Part shown: one piece after another, positions 1-9,826 of the stretch
Layout: every line of letters starts with the position of its first letter
Numbering within the stretch: position 1 is the stretch's first letter
Translations under genes and position numbers: made by a program
Assembly (NCBI RefSeq): GCF_000379905.1
Contig: NZ_KB904041.1
Location: forward strand, 21,687-85,686
Direction of reading: 5' to 3'
DNA from: Rodentibacter pneumotropicus DSM 21403
GTDB taxonomy: Bacteria; Pseudomonadota; Gammaproteobacteria; Enterobacterales; Pasteurellaceae
Length of the DNA stretch: 64,000 bases
The notes under the pieces: model-generated
What the model saw: only the letters and a program-made list of their open reading frames with translations
Told to the model about the DNA's origin: nothing
Database searches by the model: none

Positions 1-395
1 ACAAATCATTTTGCCTAGTCAATAAAATGATTTAAAAACCCGTTACAACGCTTAAAAACCGCTTTATTTGTCTTGTTTAACTAGTATTTGTGACCTGTGT
101 GTAACTCTGTGATTTATTTAACCCGTAGTTTTCACTCACCTTATCACCAATTTCGCATAATAAGTATTATGTTAAATTAACTTTAAGATAATGTCACTTT
201 TGAGTGTTTGTTTTTCTACTCTATTATTTAAGAAAAAATTAGATAGATCTAATTTTGAGTTTTAAGAAAATAATGGCTAGTTTTATTGAAAATATATACT
301 GATGGCTAAAAACTAAATTTCAGTAAAATCGGTTTCAAAGTAATAAATAAGATAATAAGGAAGGTGTTAATTTGTTATATCCTATTAGGGTTATA

Positions 396-414
396 AATGA
401 GAATAATTTCTTTT
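396..414 (+). promoter_or_regulatory. Fur-like box upstream of ftnA
   Basis: AATGAGAATAATTTCTTTT matches the left half and centre of the palindromic Fur consensus AATGAGAATNATTCTCATT well and the right half poorly. The position, about 130 bases before the ferritin start, and the iron-storage role of the genes support iron control. AT-rich DNA throws up such matches by chance, so this is only a candidate. Confidence 0.4.
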
Positions 415-461
415 GTTTTTTATTTTTAAAATTAATAACTTATAAAAAATAAAATGTAAAA

Positions 462-480
462 AATATTGAAAATTCTCATT
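462..480 (+). promoter_or_regulatory. Second Fur-like box upstream of ftnA
   Basis: The right half ATTCTCATT is a perfect Fur half-site, and the left half (AATATTGAA) is degenerate. Together with the box at 396-414 it gives two candidate sites in the ferritin promoter region. Confidence 0.35.
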
Positions 481-540
481 TATCTATCTAGAATGTCTTA
501 GATTCATTATTTTCATCAATCAAGTGGAAAGGAGCTAGTT

Positions 541-1029
541 ATGCTTAATCAAGCAATTACAAATAAACTGAATGAACAAATTAATCTGGAGTTTTATTCT
601 TCTAATGTTTATCTACAAATGAGCGCATGGTGTTCAAAACATGGTTATGAAGGTGCAGCAGCTTTTTTACTTCGTCATGCGGACGAAGAATTAGAACATA
701 TGCATAAATTATTCCAGTATGTAAATGAAACCAGCGGTATGCCACTTTTAGGTAAAATTGAAGCGCCGAAAAATGACTATACATCATTAAAAGAAATATT
801 TGAAATTACCTTAGAACACGAACAGCTTGTTACTTCAAAAATTAATGAATTAGTTGAAGTGACTTTTGCAAATAAAGACTACTCTACTTTCAATTTCTTA
901 CAATGGTACGTAGCTGAACAGCATGAAGAAGAAAAATTATTTAGTAGCATTATTGATAAATTTAATTTGGTCGGTGAAGATGGTAAAGGTTTATATTTCG
1001 TCGATCGTGATTTAGCAACGTTAGAATAG
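541..1029 (+). CDS. ftnA: Non-haem ferritin, first of a tandem pair
   Basis: This is a cytoplasmic iron-storage protein that oxidises ferrous iron and stores it as a mineral core in a 24-subunit shell. At 162 residues it has normal bacterial ferritin length. The ferroxidase pattern is visible: the Glu in NLEFYSS, EELEHMH with its Glu-x-x-His, the Glu of the third helix (LEHEQL), and the Gln/Glu-rich VAEQHEEEK. The start has a strong AAGGAGCT ribosome binding site. It forms an operon with the second ferritin 10 bases downstream. The pair parallels the two adjacent ferritin genes known in Haemophilus influenzae. Symbol assigned by order. Confidence 0.95.
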   Translation: MLNQAITNKLNEQINLEFYSSNVYLQMSAWCSKHGYEGAAAFLLRHADEELEHMHKLFQYVNETSGMPLLGKIEAPKNDYTSLKEIFEITLEHEQLVTSKINELVEVTFANKDYSTFNFLQWYVAEQHEEEKLFSSIIDKFNLVGEDGKGLYFVDRDLATLE

Positions 1030-1039
1030 GAGAAATAAG

Positions 1040-1540
1040 ATGTTATCAGCAAATGTGGTAAAACTATTAAATGATCAAATGAATTTAGAATTTTATTCAT
1101 CTAATTTGTATCTTCAGATGAGTGCATGGTGTGAACAACAGGGGTTTGAAGGTACGGCAAAATTCTTATCTGCACATGCTGCAGAAGAAATGCAACATAT
1201 GCGCAAATTATTCACTTATTTGAATGAAACCGGCGCATTGGCTATTATTTCTGAGATTGAAGCACCACCTCACGAATATAAATCATTAAAAGAAGTGATT
1301 GAAATTACTTATCAACACGAAAAATTGATCACCAATAAAATCAATAAGTTAGTTGGTTACACTTTTGAAGAAAAAGACTACTCAGCATTCAATTTCTTAC
1401 AATGGTACGTAGCTGAACAGCATGAAGAAGAAAAACTTTTTAGCGGTATTTTAGATAAACTTAATCTTCTTGGTGAAGATGGTAAAGGCTTATTCTTAAT
1501 CGATAAAGATTTAGGTAATCTTGCTGGTTTGAAAAGCTAA
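1040..1540 (+). CDS. ftnB: Non-haem ferritin, second of a tandem pair
   Basis: At 166 residues it is a clear paralogue of the upstream ferritin and keeps the same ferroxidase residues ([26 protein letters not shown]). The block [16 protein letters not shown] is identical in both, and the DNA coding for it is almost identical too, which suggests recent duplication or gene conversion. Its ribosome binding site (AGGAG) overlaps the ftnA stop codon, so translation is probably coupled. Homologous pairs in Pasteurellaceae may form mixed shells, which is inference here. A strong terminator follows at once. Confidence 0.95.
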   Translation: MLSANVVKLLNDQMNLEFYSSNLYLQMSAWCEQQGFEGTAKFLSAHAAEEMQHMRKLFTYLNETGALAIISEIEAPPHEYKSLKEVIEITYQHEKLITNKINKLVGYTFEEKDYSAFNFLQWYVAEQHEEEKLFSGILDKLNLLGEDGKGLFLIDKDLGNLAGLKS

Positions 1541-1553
1541 ATGATTCAAATTG

Positions 1554-1580
1554 AAAGCTCGGGAGTACCGAGCTTTTTTT
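1554..1580 (+). terminator. Rho-independent terminator of ftnAB
   Basis: The stem AAGCTCGG/CCGAGCTT with a five-base loop is followed by seven T residues. It lies 14 bases after the ftnB stop and directly before the convergent moaE stop. Confidence 0.9.
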
Positions 1581-1584
1581 AGTT

Positions 1585-2037
1585 TTACCACTTTTCTAAT
1601 GCTTTTTTATCAGAGTCTTGAGACTCAATCCATCGCTCTCCTTTTTTGGTTTGTTCCTTTTTCCAAAAAGGAGCTTTTGATTTAAGATAATCCATAATAA
1701 ACTCATTGGCCTGATAAGCATTACCTCGATGTGCAGAGCTCACACCGACTAGCACAATTTCATCACCGGTATGTAATAGCCCAACACGATGAATCACCGC
1801 AACCCGCTGAATATCCCAACGTTGTTTGGCTTCAAATACAATTTCCCTCAACGCTTTTTCTGTCATTGCTGGATAATGCTCCAAATAGAGGCTGGACACG
1901 TCATCACCCAAATTAAGATCACGAACTTTTCCCACAAAAATAACTACCGCACCAACGGAATGCTGTGCTGAAAGCCATTGGTAAACCTCGTTTTGATCAA
2001 ACTCTGCTTCTTGTACAGAAATATTAATATCACTCAT
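1585..2037 (-). CDS. moaE: Molybdopterin synthase catalytic subunit MoaE
   Basis: This is the large subunit of molybdopterin synthase. It converts precursor Z (cPMP) to molybdopterin with sulphur delivered on the C-terminus of MoaD. It is 150 residues long, normal for the family. The C-terminal lysine-rich active-site segment (KAPFWKKEQTKKGERW) and the central HRVGLLHTGD motif are present. It is the last gene of the moaA-C-D-E operon, one base after the moaD stop. An uptake-signal-free terminator region is shared with the convergent ferritins. Confidence 0.95.
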   Translation of the reverse strand: MSDINISVQEAEFDQNEVYQWLSAQHSVGAVVIFVGKVRDLNLGDDVSSLYLEHYPAMTEKALREIVFEAKQRWDIQRVAVIHRVGLLHTGDEIVLVGVSSAHRGNAYQANEFIMDYLKSKAPFWKKEQTKKGERWIESQDSDKKALEKW

Positions 2038-2038
2038 A

Positions 2039-2284
2039 TTAGCCTCCTGTCACTGGAGGGAAAAAAGCAATTTCATCGCCGGATTTAATAGTACTTTCAA
2101 GTGGCATTAAAGTTTGATTAATCGCCACAAGCAGTTTTCCTTTTTCCAGTGCTAATGCCCATTTGTCACCTTGTTTAGAAAGGTTTTGGCGTAAGGCTTC
2201 TGCGCTAGAAAATACCCCTTCCACTTTAATTTCATCTAGCCCGATAATTTCACGTGTCTGACCAAAAAACAATACATGTAACAT
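2039..2284 (-). CDS. moaD: Molybdopterin synthase sulphur carrier MoaD
   Basis: This is a ubiquitin-fold sulphur carrier of 81 residues. Its C-terminal Gly-Gly (PPVTGG) is adenylated and thiocarboxylated, then inserts into the MoaE active site. The beta-grasp pattern and the diglycine tail make the call secure. It sits between moaC (3-base gap) and moaE (1-base gap), so the three are surely co-translated. Confidence 0.95.
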   Translation of the reverse strand: MLHVLFFGQTREIIGLDEIKVEGVFSSAEALRQNLSKQGDKWALALEKGKLLVAINQTLMPLESTIKSGDEIAFFPPVTGG

Positions 2285-2287
2285 CTA

Positions 2288-2764
2288 CTACTCCGCTAAA
2301 AAATGACCTGATTTTCCACCGCTCTTTTCAAGTAGGCGAACTTGTGAAATCACGATATCTTTTTGCACTGCTTTGCACATATCATAAATGGTCAGTGCTG
2401 TAACACTCGCTGCTGTTAAGGCTTCCATTTCTACCCCTGTTTTTCCCGTAAGTTTGCAAAGGGATTCGATACGAACTTGGTTCGTTTCAACTAAAGGTTC
2501 TAAGCTGACTTCCACTTTTGAAAGTAACAAAGGATGACATAATGGAATCAGTTCCCAAGTGCGTTTTGCTGCTTGAATACCGGCAATGCGGGCGGTAGCA
2601 AATACATCACCTTTATGATGTTGTCCAGTTAAGATCATAGATAATGTTTCTTGTGACATTGTAACTAAGGCTTCGGCACGTGCTTCGCGTACCGTTTCAA
2701 TTTTGCCGGAAACGTCCACCATATTGGCTTCGCCCTGACTATTAATATGAGTAAATGTTGTCAT
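2288..2764 (-). CDS. moaC: Cyclic pyranopterin monophosphate synthase MoaC
   Basis: With MoaA it makes cyclic pyranopterin monophosphate from GTP, the first step of molybdenum cofactor synthesis. It has 158 residues. Family motifs seen are [16 protein letters not shown] and [20 protein letters not shown], with the catalytic Lys and the His/Glu/Asp residues of the active site, and DMCKA. It follows moaA after a 42-base gap that carries an uptake signal. Confidence 0.96.
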   Translation of the reverse strand: MTTFTHINSQGEANMVDVSGKIETVREARAEALVTMSQETLSMILTGQHHKGDVFATARIAGIQAAKRTWELIPLCHPLLLSKVEVSLEPLVETNQVRIESLCKLTGKTGVEMEALTAASVTALTIYDMCKAVQKDIVISQVRLLEKSGGKSGHFLAE

Positions 2765-2806
2765 AATTTAAAAAAGTGCGGTTAATTTTGAAAAAGTTTT
2801 TGAATC

Positions 2807-3820
2807 TTACCCACCAATAGAGGCAAGATGGTTACGGATACCACTATCACCTTGGTGTAAATAATGATGTTCACGTTTACCTTGTAAAGCAGCAAAAATT
2901 CGAGCTTGTAAAAGTGTTTGATGTTCATCAGATTGTAACAAATCACGTAATTCAATACCTTCTTCGCCAAATAAGCAAAGATGTAGCTTTCCTTTTGAAG
3001 AAACCCGTAAACGATTACAACTTGCGCAAAAGTTTTTTTCATAAGGCATAATTAAACCGATTTCGCCCTTATAATTAGGATGGTTAAAAACTTTTGCCGG
3101 GCCGTCCGTTAATGTTTTTTGCTGTTGTTTCCAGCCTTGAGCAATTAATTTATCAGCAAGAATTTGCCCGGAAAGATGATAACGATGGAAAAAATGATCC
3201 ATTTCTCCCGTTTGCATCAATTCAATAAAACGCATTTGAATCGGACGATATTTCACCCAATCAAGAAATTGATTAAATTCAATATCATTTAAATTTTTCA
3301 TCAATACCGAATTAACTTTGATTTTCTCATAGCCTACTTCAAATGCCCTTTCAATTCCACGTATTACATCGTCGAATTTATTAATACCAGTAATTTGGTG
3401 AAACATTTTCGGATCGAGGCTATCTACGCTCACATTGATGGAAGTAATGCCTGCACGTTTCCAAACATCAACATCTTTTAACATACGATAGCCATTTGTA
3501 GTCAAAGCCACTTGATTGATACCTTCTATTTGAGCAATATTTTCAGTAATCGCAAGAAAATCCTTACGCAAAGTTGGTTCGCCACCGGTTAAACGGATCT
3601 TTCTCGTCCCCATATTGGCAAAAGTCTGTGCGACACGGGTAATTTCACTCAAAGTGAGAAAGCCGGGCTTGTTTGTTTCCGGTTGGTAGCCGTTTGGTAA
3701 GCAATAGTTACAACGAAAGTTACATTGATCGGTAATTGACAGCCGTAAATAATAGTAAGTACGTTGGAATGCATCGACTAAACGCGAGCTTCCCACGTTT
3801 TTTATTGGAATTGATTGCAT
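2807..3820 (-). CDS. moaA: GTP 3',8-cyclase MoaA (radical SAM)
   Basis: This radical-SAM enzyme starts molybdenum cofactor synthesis on GTP. The N-terminal cluster motif CNFRCNYC (CX3CX2C), the C-terminal second cluster CASCNRL...CLF, and the Gly-Gly tail (SIGG) are all present. I place the start at the Met of MQSIPIKNV (3820), giving 337 residues, the usual length. The frame is open for 36 more codons upstream, but those overlap the riboswitch and do not look like protein. The ribosome binding site AAAGGTG lies just before this ATG and forms the end of the riboswitch. Confidence 0.95.
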   Translation of the reverse strand: MQSIPIKNVGSSRLVDAFQRTYYYLRLSITDQCNFRCNYCLPNGYQPETNKPGFLTLSEITRVAQTFANMGTRKIRLTGGEPTLRKDFLAITENIAQIEGINQVALTTNGYRMLKDVDVWKRAGITSINVSVDSLDPKMFHQITGINKFDDVIRGIERAFEVGYEKIKVNSVLMKNLNDIEFNQFLDWVKYRPIQMRFIELMQTGEMDHFFHRYHLSGQILADKLIAQGWKQQQKTLTDGPAKVFNHPNYKGEIGLIMPYEKNFCASCNRLRVSSKGKLHLCLFGEEGIELRDLLQSDEHQTLLQARIFAALQGKREHHYLHQGDSGIRNHLASIGG

Positions 3821-3942
3821 GAGACACCTTTCTAAAATGGAGAGGATAAGCCGTTTCCAACGTATCCCTGAATAACAAACATCGTTATTGGCATTGCCGT
3901 CATATTCTTGAGAACTTAGACTAAACAAGCTCGGAGTTATGC
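3821..3942 (-). promoter_or_regulatory. Molybdenum cofactor (Moco) riboswitch upstream of moaA
   Basis: On the minus strand the leader runs from about ACTCCGAGC (3929-3937) to the GAAAGGTGT ribosome binding site next to the moaA start. It contains a hairpin AATAAC/GTTATT and a longer hairpin GGATA...TATCC capped by CGTTGGAAACG. The ACGGCAATGCC block and the GAAAGGTGT tail resemble, from memory, the E. coli moaA leader, whose tail is GGAAAGGTGT. Moco motifs upstream of moaA are known in gamma-proteobacteria including Haemophilus. Boundaries are approximate. Confidence 0.65.
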
Positions 3943-4096
3943 GATAGAATATTTCTAGTATTTTAAAAGATTCTTGTGAAAAAACACAATGAATTCATCT
4001 GAACTTCATCATAAATTCAGTAAATTCTTTTAAATCAATTATATAAAAAAATATATAATGATTGATGTCTTAATTAATTTTAGGTAGAAAAATTCT

Positions 4097-5032
4097 ATGT
4101 TGGATTTTACCCCATTGGGTCAATATAAATATTTAAATAATCAACGCGTTGTGGCGATTGGCGGCGGACACGGTTTAGGGCGGATAATGTCTGCTTTAAG
4201 TTTTATGAAAGAACGCCTTACCGGCATTGTTACGACCACAGATAACGGCGGATCTACAGGACGCATTCGTTTACAACAAGGTGGGATTGCTTGGGGGGAT
4301 TTACGAAATTGTTTAAACCAAATCATTACCGAGCCGAGCACCGCATCAGCCTTATTTGAATATCGTTTTAGCGGTCAAGGCGAATTGGCCGGTCATAATT
4401 TGGGTAATTTAATGCTAAAGGCGCTCGAAAATATGCATGTTCGCCCACTTGATGGTGTAAACCTCATTCGAGATTTATTGCGCGTTAAATCATATTTAAT
4501 TCCGATGTCTGAAAGCCCCGTCCACCTTGCAGCAAGCCTTGGAGCTGGTTCCAGTATTGTGGGAGAAGTAAGTATTGATAATTTAACCGAAACGCCACAA
4601 TCATTATTTCTTATTCCATTGGTTCAGGCAACGCCGGAAGCCATTCAAGCAATAGAGCAAGCCGATGTTATTTTATTCGGGCCGGGAAGTTTCTTAACCA
4701 GTATTATGCCTCCTCTGCTTTTATCCGATATTGGCAGCGCAATTCGCACAAGTACGGCGAAAAAAATTTTTATTGATAACTTAGGTATTGAATTAGGTAC
4801 TGCCGCTGCCCTTTCTTTAACTGAGCGTATCCATTGGATTCACCATACTGTCGGCGCAGACATTCTTGATGGTGTTATAACTCCAATACAGGAAAAAAGT
4901 GCGGTTGATATTTCAAGCATTTCTTCGGTAAAAATACTCGAAAAACGCTTAAATGCAGATGATGTCAGTTACCGTCACGATCGAACATTACTTGCAAAGG
5001 CGATTGATGAAATGTTGGAAGAATTGAATTAG
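4097..5032 (+). CDS. YvcK/YbhK-family putative gluconeogenesis factor
   Basis: This is a 311-residue protein of the YvcK/CofD-like family (UPF0052). Members bind UDP-sugars and affect cell shape and growth on gluconeogenic carbon in Bacillus; the enterobacterial member is YbhK. Seen are the N-terminal nucleotide-binding glycine loop VAIGGGHGLGR, the TDNGGSTGRIR motif, GDLRNCL, and FGPGSFLTSIMPPLL. The gene is divergent from moaA, as ybhK is next to the moa genes in E. coli. The exact biochemical role is not settled for the family. Confidence 0.85.
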   Translation: MLDFTPLGQYKYLNNQRVVAIGGGHGLGRIMSALSFMKERLTGIVTTTDNGGSTGRIRLQQGGIAWGDLRNCLNQIITEPSTASALFEYRFSGQGELAGHNLGNLMLKALENMHVRPLDGVNLIRDLLRVKSYLIPMSESPVHLAASLGAGSSIVGEVSIDNLTETPQSLFLIPLVQATPEAIQAIEQADVILFGPGSFLTSIMPPLLLSDIGSAIRTSTAKKIFIDNLGIELGTAAALSLTERIHWIHHTVGADILDGVITPIQEKSAVDISSISSVKILEKRLNADDVSYRHDRTLLAKAIDEMLEELN

Positions 5033-5037
5033 GTTTC

Positions 5038-5066
5038 ACCGCACAATTAAAATATAAAAGTGCGGT
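5038..5066. repeat. Inverted uptake-signal pair between yvcK-like gene and thiI
   Basis: ACCGCAC and GTGCGGT form a 7-base stem around a 15-base AT-rich loop between two convergent genes. The right arm is a full uptake signal and the left is partial. It may act as a weak bidirectional terminator, but no long T-run follows on either strand. Confidence 0.5.
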
Positions 5067-5077
5067 CAATATTGAGA

Positions 5078-6529
5078 TTATTTTTTCATAAACACATAAA
5101 CATTCGTGAAACCGTTTTCTTTTAAATACAAGGCTTGCAATTTACTCATCACACCACGTTCACAATACAACATATAATTTTTGCTTTGATCCAGTGAGCT
5201 AAATTGTGATGAAAGCTTATAAAACGGCATTTGTATAACTTCGTGGTGATCCGATTTAAACGGTTTTTCATCGGTTTCTTCTGGGCTACGAATATCTAAA
5301 ATGACATCGTTTTCACTTAGCTCTGAAGCAGTATCAACTTCCACCACTTCTTTTTCCGTTTCTTCTGCAATTTGACGAATATCTAAATATTGCGCATTTT
5401 CTACCGCACTTTCTAAAATAGAAAAATTAAAATTGCTTTCCTCAGCAAGAATTTTCTCACGCACCGCTTTGATAGTTGGATTTTTCGAGATCACACCACA
5501 GAATTCAGGCATTGATTTTGCAATATCATCAGTCCCAATTTCTTTCGCCATAGCAATAATTTGTTCTTTATCATGGGTGATAAGCGGGCGTAACACCAAG
5601 GCATCTGCGGCTTCATCAATTAAGCGTAAGTTGGTTAAGGTTTGGCTGGATACTTGTCCCAAAGCCTCGCCGGTTACAATAGCTTCAATATTAAAACGTG
5701 CAGCCATTTTACTTGCCGCCCGTACCATCATACGTTTTAAGACAACGCCCATTTGGCCGTTATCGACTTTCTCTAAAATCTCACCGACTACCCCTTCAAA
5801 ATTGATCGCAATAAAGCGGACTTTGTGGGATGAACTATAACGTTGCCAAATATGATAAGCCATTTGTTTTACGCCAATTTCGTGTGCCGCCCCGCCAAGA
5901 TTAAAGAAACAATAATGCACGCGTGAACCTCGGCGAACCAACATATAACTTGACACACCGGAATCAAATCCCCCGGAAATCAAAGATAGAACATCTTCCT
6001 GTGTACCAATGGGATAACCGCCGATACCGGCATGACGAGCTTTAACCAACATCATTTTGTCATCTTCAATATCAATACGTACAGTGACATCAGGATTTTT
6101 TAACCGCACTTTTGCACTTTCAATATGTTGGTTTAAACCGCCGCCGATATAACGTTCTGCTTCAATGGAGCTAAATTTATGCTTGCCTTTGCGTTTTACC
6201 CGAACACAAAATGTTTTGTTTTGGAGCTGGGCTTCTACATCAGCAAGAGTGAGTTCAAAAATATGGTGTAAATCAGTGAAAGTTTTTTCCTCCACTTCTA
6301 AAAAATGATGAATTCCCGGAATGCGTTGCAATAATTCGATTAATTTTTCACGGTTCTTTTCATTTTTTGACCGCACTTCAATATAATCCCAATGGCGAAC
6401 GACCGCAGTTTCTTCATCATATTTTTGCAGAATATTACGTATATTACTGGTGAGAATTTTGGCGAAACGTTTACGCACGGTTTCGCTTTTAATCATAATT
6501 TCAGGGAAAAGTTTAATAATAAATTTCAT
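5078..6529 (-). CDS. thiI: tRNA 4-thiouridine synthase ThiI with rhodanese domain
   Basis: ThiI adenylates U8 of tRNA and transfers sulphur to it. In gamma-proteobacteria it also supplies sulphur for the thiazole of thiamine. The 483 residues contain an N-terminal ferredoxin-like/THUMP region (about 1-165), the PP-loop ATP-binding motif [12 protein letters not shown], and a C-terminal rhodanese domain (about 400-483) with the persulphide cysteine in LYCERGVMS. The full length with rhodanese domain matches the enterobacterial type. CsdA/CsdE-type cysteine desulphurase genes lie 7 kb away, but IscS is the usual donor. Confidence 0.95.
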   Translation of the reverse strand: MKFIIKLFPEIMIKSETVRKRFAKILTSNIRNILQKYDEETAVVRHWDYIEVRSKNEKNREKLIELLQRIPGIHHFLEVEEKTFTDLHHIFELTLADVEAQLQNKTFCVRVKRKGKHKFSSIEAERYIGGGLNQHIESAKVRLKNPDVTVRIDIEDDKMMLVKARHAGIGGYPIGTQEDVLSLISGGFDSGVSSYMLVRRGSRVHYCFFNLGGAAHEIGVKQMAYHIWQRYSSSHKVRFIAINFEGVVGEILEKVDNGQMGVVLKRMMVRAASKMAARFNIEAIVTGEALGQVSSQTLTNLRLIDEAADALVLRPLITHDKEQIIAMAKEIGTDDIAKSMPEFCGVISKNPTIKAVREKILAEESNFNFSILESAVENAQYLDIRQIAEETEKEVVEVDTASELSENDVILDIRSPEETDEKPFKSDHHEVIQMPFYKLSSQFSSLDQSKNYMLYCERGVMSKLQALYLKENGFTNVYVFMKK

Positions 6530-6698
6530 AGGAATAGAATTTGATAAAAAACGCCGGATATTTTACGCAAAGAAAGGGAAAAGTCCACAAAGCAAAATCA
6601 AGTGTAAGTTTTCCAATGAGGTTTTTGAAATAAAACTTTAACATCCGATAAAATAAAGTACAATGTTGCATATTTTCCATAAAAAGGAACACTAAATA

Positions 6699-6938
6699 AT
6701 GGCTCGCAAAGCAGTAACATCACAAGATTTTGAAACCACATTGATGCAACTGGAAACCATTGTTTCTCGTTTAGAAAGTGGCGAATTGCCTTTAGAAGAG
6801 GCGTTAAAAGAATTTGAACAGGGAATAAAATTGGCACAGCTGGGTCAAGAGCGTTTACGACAAGCAGAACAGCGTATTCAAATTCTTTTGCAAAAAAGTG
6901 AAGATGCACCTTTGAGTGATTATCAAGGAAGCGAGTAA
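6699..6938 (+). CDS. xseB: Exodeoxyribonuclease VII small subunit
   Basis: This is the small subunit of the single-strand-specific exonuclease VII, which degrades DNA to oligonucleotides together with XseA (not in this window). It has 79 residues, with the family pattern [26 protein letters not shown] and coiled-coil helices. It is first in an xseB-ispA-dxs cluster, the conserved order in gamma-proteobacteria. Its stop is one base from the ispA start. The gene is divergent from thiI. Confidence 0.95.
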   Translation: MARKAVTSQDFETTLMQLETIVSRLESGELPLEEALKEFEQGIKLAQLGQERLRQAEQRIQILLQKSEDAPLSDYQGSE

Positions 6939-6939
6939 A

Positions 6940-7830
6940 ATGAACCAATTTCCACAACAATCCAAAAATATTCAACAACGGATTAATTTATTTTTAGAGG
7001 CACAATTTGATGAAATTGAAAATCATGGTGCACCATTACGTGATGCGATGAAATATGGTTTATTGCTGGGAGGAAAACGGGTTCGGCCTTTTTTAGTTTA
7101 TGCAACGGGAGAAATGCTCGGTGCAAATGAACAATCTTTAGATTATGCCGCTGCTGCCATTGAAACCATTCACGCTTATTCCTTAATTCATGATGATTTA
7201 CCGGCAATGGATAATGACGATTTACGTCGGGGTCATCCAACCTGTCATATTACTTTTGATGAAGCCACCGCAATTTTAGCCGGTGATGCACTGCAAACTT
7301 TCGCCTTTGATATTCTCACCCAAACGCCTCACATTTCAGCGGAACAAAAACTGGCGTTAGTTCAGACTTTAGCCCAAGCTTCCGGTGTACAAGGTATGTG
7401 TTTAGGGCAGAGTTTGGATTTAATTTCTGAACATAAACAAATCAGTCTTGAAGAACTGGAAATAATCCATCGTAATAAAACCGGTGCATTGCTTACTGCT
7501 GCCTTAAAACTGGGATTTATTTGTTCCCCACATTTTGCAGATAGCACATTAGAACAATCGCTAACGCGTTATGCCGAAGCCATTGGGCTCGCCTTTCAAG
7601 TACAGGATGATATTTTAGATATTGAAGGCAACAGTGAAGAAATTGGCAAACCTGTCGGTTCGGATTTAAGCTTGGGTAAAAATACTTACCCGAAACTCCT
7701 CGGATTGGAGGGGGCAAAGCAAAAAGCTCAAGATTTATACCAAACCGCGCTATCCGAATTGGATAAAATCCCCTTTGATACCAACGCACTTCGTTCCTTG
7801 GCTAAATTTATCATTACAAGAAAAAGTTAA
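6940..7830 (+). CDS. ispA: Farnesyl diphosphate synthase
   Basis: It condenses isopentenyl and dimethylallyl diphosphate to geranyl and farnesyl diphosphate. The two Asp-rich motifs, DDLPAMDND and DDILD, and GGKRVRPFLVY near the N-terminus are diagnostic. I chose the ATG at 6940 (MNQFPQQ), giving 296 residues. It has an AAGGAAGCGAG ribosome binding site within the end of xseB and fits the usual length near 297; an ATG 24 bases upstream would lie inside xseB. Confidence 0.95.
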   Translation: MNQFPQQSKNIQQRINLFLEAQFDEIENHGAPLRDAMKYGLLLGGKRVRPFLVYATGEMLGANEQSLDYAAAAIETIHAYSLIHDDLPAMDNDDLRRGHPTCHITFDEATAILAGDALQTFAFDILTQTPHISAEQKLALVQTLAQASGVQGMCLGQSLDLISEHKQISLEELEIIHRNKTGALLTAALKLGFICSPHFADSTLEQSLTRYAEAIGLAFQVQDDILDIEGNSEEIGKPVGSDLSLGKNTYPKLLGLEGAKQKAQDLYQTALSELDKIPFDTNALRSLAKFIITRKS

Positions 7831-7896
7831 TTGAGACCGCGTCACAAATTAACAAAAAGTGCGGTTAATAATCACAAATTTTTGGGAATAACCAAC

Positions 7897-9750
7897 ATGA
7901 ACAACTACCCTATTTTATCCCTTATTAATTCACCGGAAGATTTACGTCTTTTAAATAAAAACCAATTACCACAACTTTGCAATGAATTACGTAGTTATCT
8001 TTTGGAATGTGTTAGTCAGAGCAGCGGTCATTTGGCTTCTGGACTAGGAACGGTAGAACTTACTGTTGCATTGCACTATGTGTATAAAACGCCATTCGAT
8101 CAACTTATTTGGGATGTGGGGCATCAAGCTTATCCTCATAAAATTCTTACCGGTCGCCGAGATCAAATGTCCACAATCCGTCAAAAAGACGGTATTCATC
8201 CTTTCCCTTGGCGTGAAGAAAGTGAATTTGATGTCTTAAGCGTAGGGCACTCCTCTACTTCTATCAGTGCCGGACTAGGAATAGCTTTGGCGGCAGAACG
8301 CGAAAATGCGGGGCGTAAAACCGTATGTGTCATTGGAGATGGGGCAATCACCGCCGGTATGGCATTTGAAGCATTAAACCATGCTGGAGCGTTGCACACA
8401 GATATGTTGGTTATTTTAAATGATAACGAGATGTCAATTTCAGAAAATGTGGGCGCACTAAATAATCACTTGGCGCGTATTTTCTCTGGTTCTTTTTACT
8501 CTACGGTAAGGGATGGCAGTAAAAAAATTCTGAACAAAGTACCAACCGTTAAAAATTTTATGAAAAAAACCGAAGAACATATGAAAGGGGTCATGTTCTC
8601 GCCGGAAAGTACGTTATTTGAAGAGCTTGGTTTTAATTATATTGGTCCGGTGGATGGACATAATATTGATGAATTAGTTGCCACTTTAAGCAATATGAGG
8701 AATTTAAAAGGTCCTCAATTCTTACACATTAAAACGAAAAAAGGTAAAGGCTACGCCCCCGCAGAAAAAGATCCGATAGGCTTCCACGGCGTACCAAAAT
8801 TTGATCCGGCTTGTGGCGAATTGCCAAAATCAAATGCAAAACCGACTTATTCCAAAATTTTCGGTGATTGGCTTTGTGAAATGGCGGAAAATGATCCCAA
8901 AACTATCGGCGTTACACCGGCGATGCGGGAAGGTTCAGGAATGGTTGAGTTCTCCCAACGTTTTCCTGAACAGTATTTTGATGTTGCCATCGCAGAACAG
9001 CATGCCGTAACTTTTGCCGCCGGCTTAGCGATTGGCGGTTATAAACCGGTTGTCGCCATTTACTCAACATTTTTACAACGTGCTTACGATCAGTTAATTC
9101 ATGATGTGGCTATTCAAAATCTTCCGGTTTTATTTGCTATCGATCGTGCCGGTATAGTAGGGGCAGACGGACAAACCCATCAAGGTGCATTTGATTTAAG
9201 TTTTATGCGTTGTATTCCCAATATGATTATTATGACACCAAGTGATGAAAATGAATGTCGCCAAATGCTTTATACCGGCTATAAATGCGGTAAACCTGCC
9301 GCAGTACGTTATCCTCGCGGTAATGCTTTAGGCGTGGAATTAACGCCTTTGGAAATACAGCCTATCGGTAAAGCCCGTTTGGTTCAGGAAGGGCAAAAAA
9401 TTGCGATTCTAAATTTTGGTACGCTTCTACCTGCCGCCTTAGAAGCCGCCAAAAAATTAAATGCAACAGTCGTAGATATGCGTTTTGTGAAACCGATTGA
9501 TGTAGAAATGATAAACATACTCGCACAAACCCACGATTATTTAGTGACATTAGAGGAAAATGCGATTCAAGGCGGTGCAGGATCGGCGGTGGCGGAAGTA
9601 TTAAATTCATCAGCAAAACGAACCGCACTTTTACAGCTTGGTTTGCCTGACTACTTTATTCCACAAGGTTCACAACAAGAAATGTTGCATGAATTGCAGC
9701 TAGATGCGGAAGGAATTGAAGCACAAATCCTTGCTTTTACAAAAAACTAG
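7897..9750 (+). CDS. dxs: 1-deoxy-D-xylulose-5-phosphate synthase
   Basis: This thiamine-diphosphate enzyme joins pyruvate and glyceraldehyde 3-phosphate, the entry step of the MEP isoprenoid pathway that feeds IspA next door. Seen are the cofactor motif [32 protein letters not shown], and the transketolase-like [12 protein letters not shown] and [15 protein letters not shown]. The start at 7897 (MNNYPILS) gives 617 residues, the usual length. The upstream in-frame extension from a TTG has no support and includes an uptake signal. Confidence 0.96.
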   Translation: MNNYPILSLINSPEDLRLLNKNQLPQLCNELRSYLLECVSQSSGHLASGLGTVELTVALHYVYKTPFDQLIWDVGHQAYPHKILTGRRDQMSTIRQKDGIHPFPWREESEFDVLSVGHSSTSISAGLGIALAAERENAGRKTVCVIGDGAITAGMAFEALNHAGALHTDMLVILNDNEMSISENVGALNNHLARIFSGSFYSTVRDGSKKILNKVPTVKNFMKKTEEHMKGVMFSPESTLFEELGFNYIGPVDGHNIDELVATLSNMRNLKGPQFLHIKTKKGKGYAPAEKDPIGFHGVPKFDPACGELPKSNAKPTYSKIFGDWLCEMAENDPKTIGVTPAMREGSGMVEFSQRFPEQYFDVAIAEQHAVTFAAGLAIGGYKPVVAIYSTFLQRAYDQLIHDVAIQNLPVLFAIDRAGIVGADGQTHQGAFDLSFMRCIPNMIIMTPSDENECRQMLYTGYKCGKPAAVRYPRGNALGVELTPLEIQPIGKARLVQEGQKIAILNFGTLLPAALEAAKKLNATVVDMRFVKPIDVEMINILAQTHDYLVTLEENAIQGGAGSAVAEVLNSSAKRTALLQLGLPDYFIPQGSQQEMLHELQLDAEGIEAQILAFTKN

Positions 9751-9786
9751 ATGTTTATTAAATTTTTTTATTATTTTTTAAAGAAA

Positions 9787-9802
9787 TGTGAACTAACTCA
9801 CA
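9787..9802. promoter_or_regulatory. Perfect CRP-type palindrome in a convergent gap
   Basis: TGTGA-N6-TCACA is present exactly, flanked by AAA on both sides as in strong CRP sites. It lies 37 bases after the dxs stop, between dxs and the convergent dgt gene, so neither flanking gene can be its ordinary target. That placement suggests a transcript starting inside the gap, see the candidate small RNA. Confidence 0.6.
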
Positions 9803-9826
9803 AAATAACAGTCTGATAAATTGCTA

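Larger units (their letters stand above)
1..540. other. AT-rich upstream region of the ferritin operon
   Basis: I find no open reading frame with coding character on either strand in these 540 bases. The stretch is very AT-rich. It holds two Fur-like boxes (396-414 and 462-480), listed separately, and a good ribosome binding site (AAGGAGCT, about 528-535) for ftnA. No tRNA, terminator or uptake signal was recognised in the first 390 bases. It probably contains the ferritin promoter and the 3' flank of a gene outside the window. Confidence 0.5.

Noticed and set aside
3821-3928. N-terminal extension of MoaA by 36 codons
   Set aside because: It translates the riboswitch leader, lacks conserved residues, and the downstream ATG at 3820 has a proper ribosome binding site and gives the normal 337 residues.
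3980-4000. CRP-like palindrome before moaA (TTGTG-N6-CACAA)
   Set aside because: The spacing between the TGTG and CACA cores is six instead of eight bases, so it does not fit CRP.
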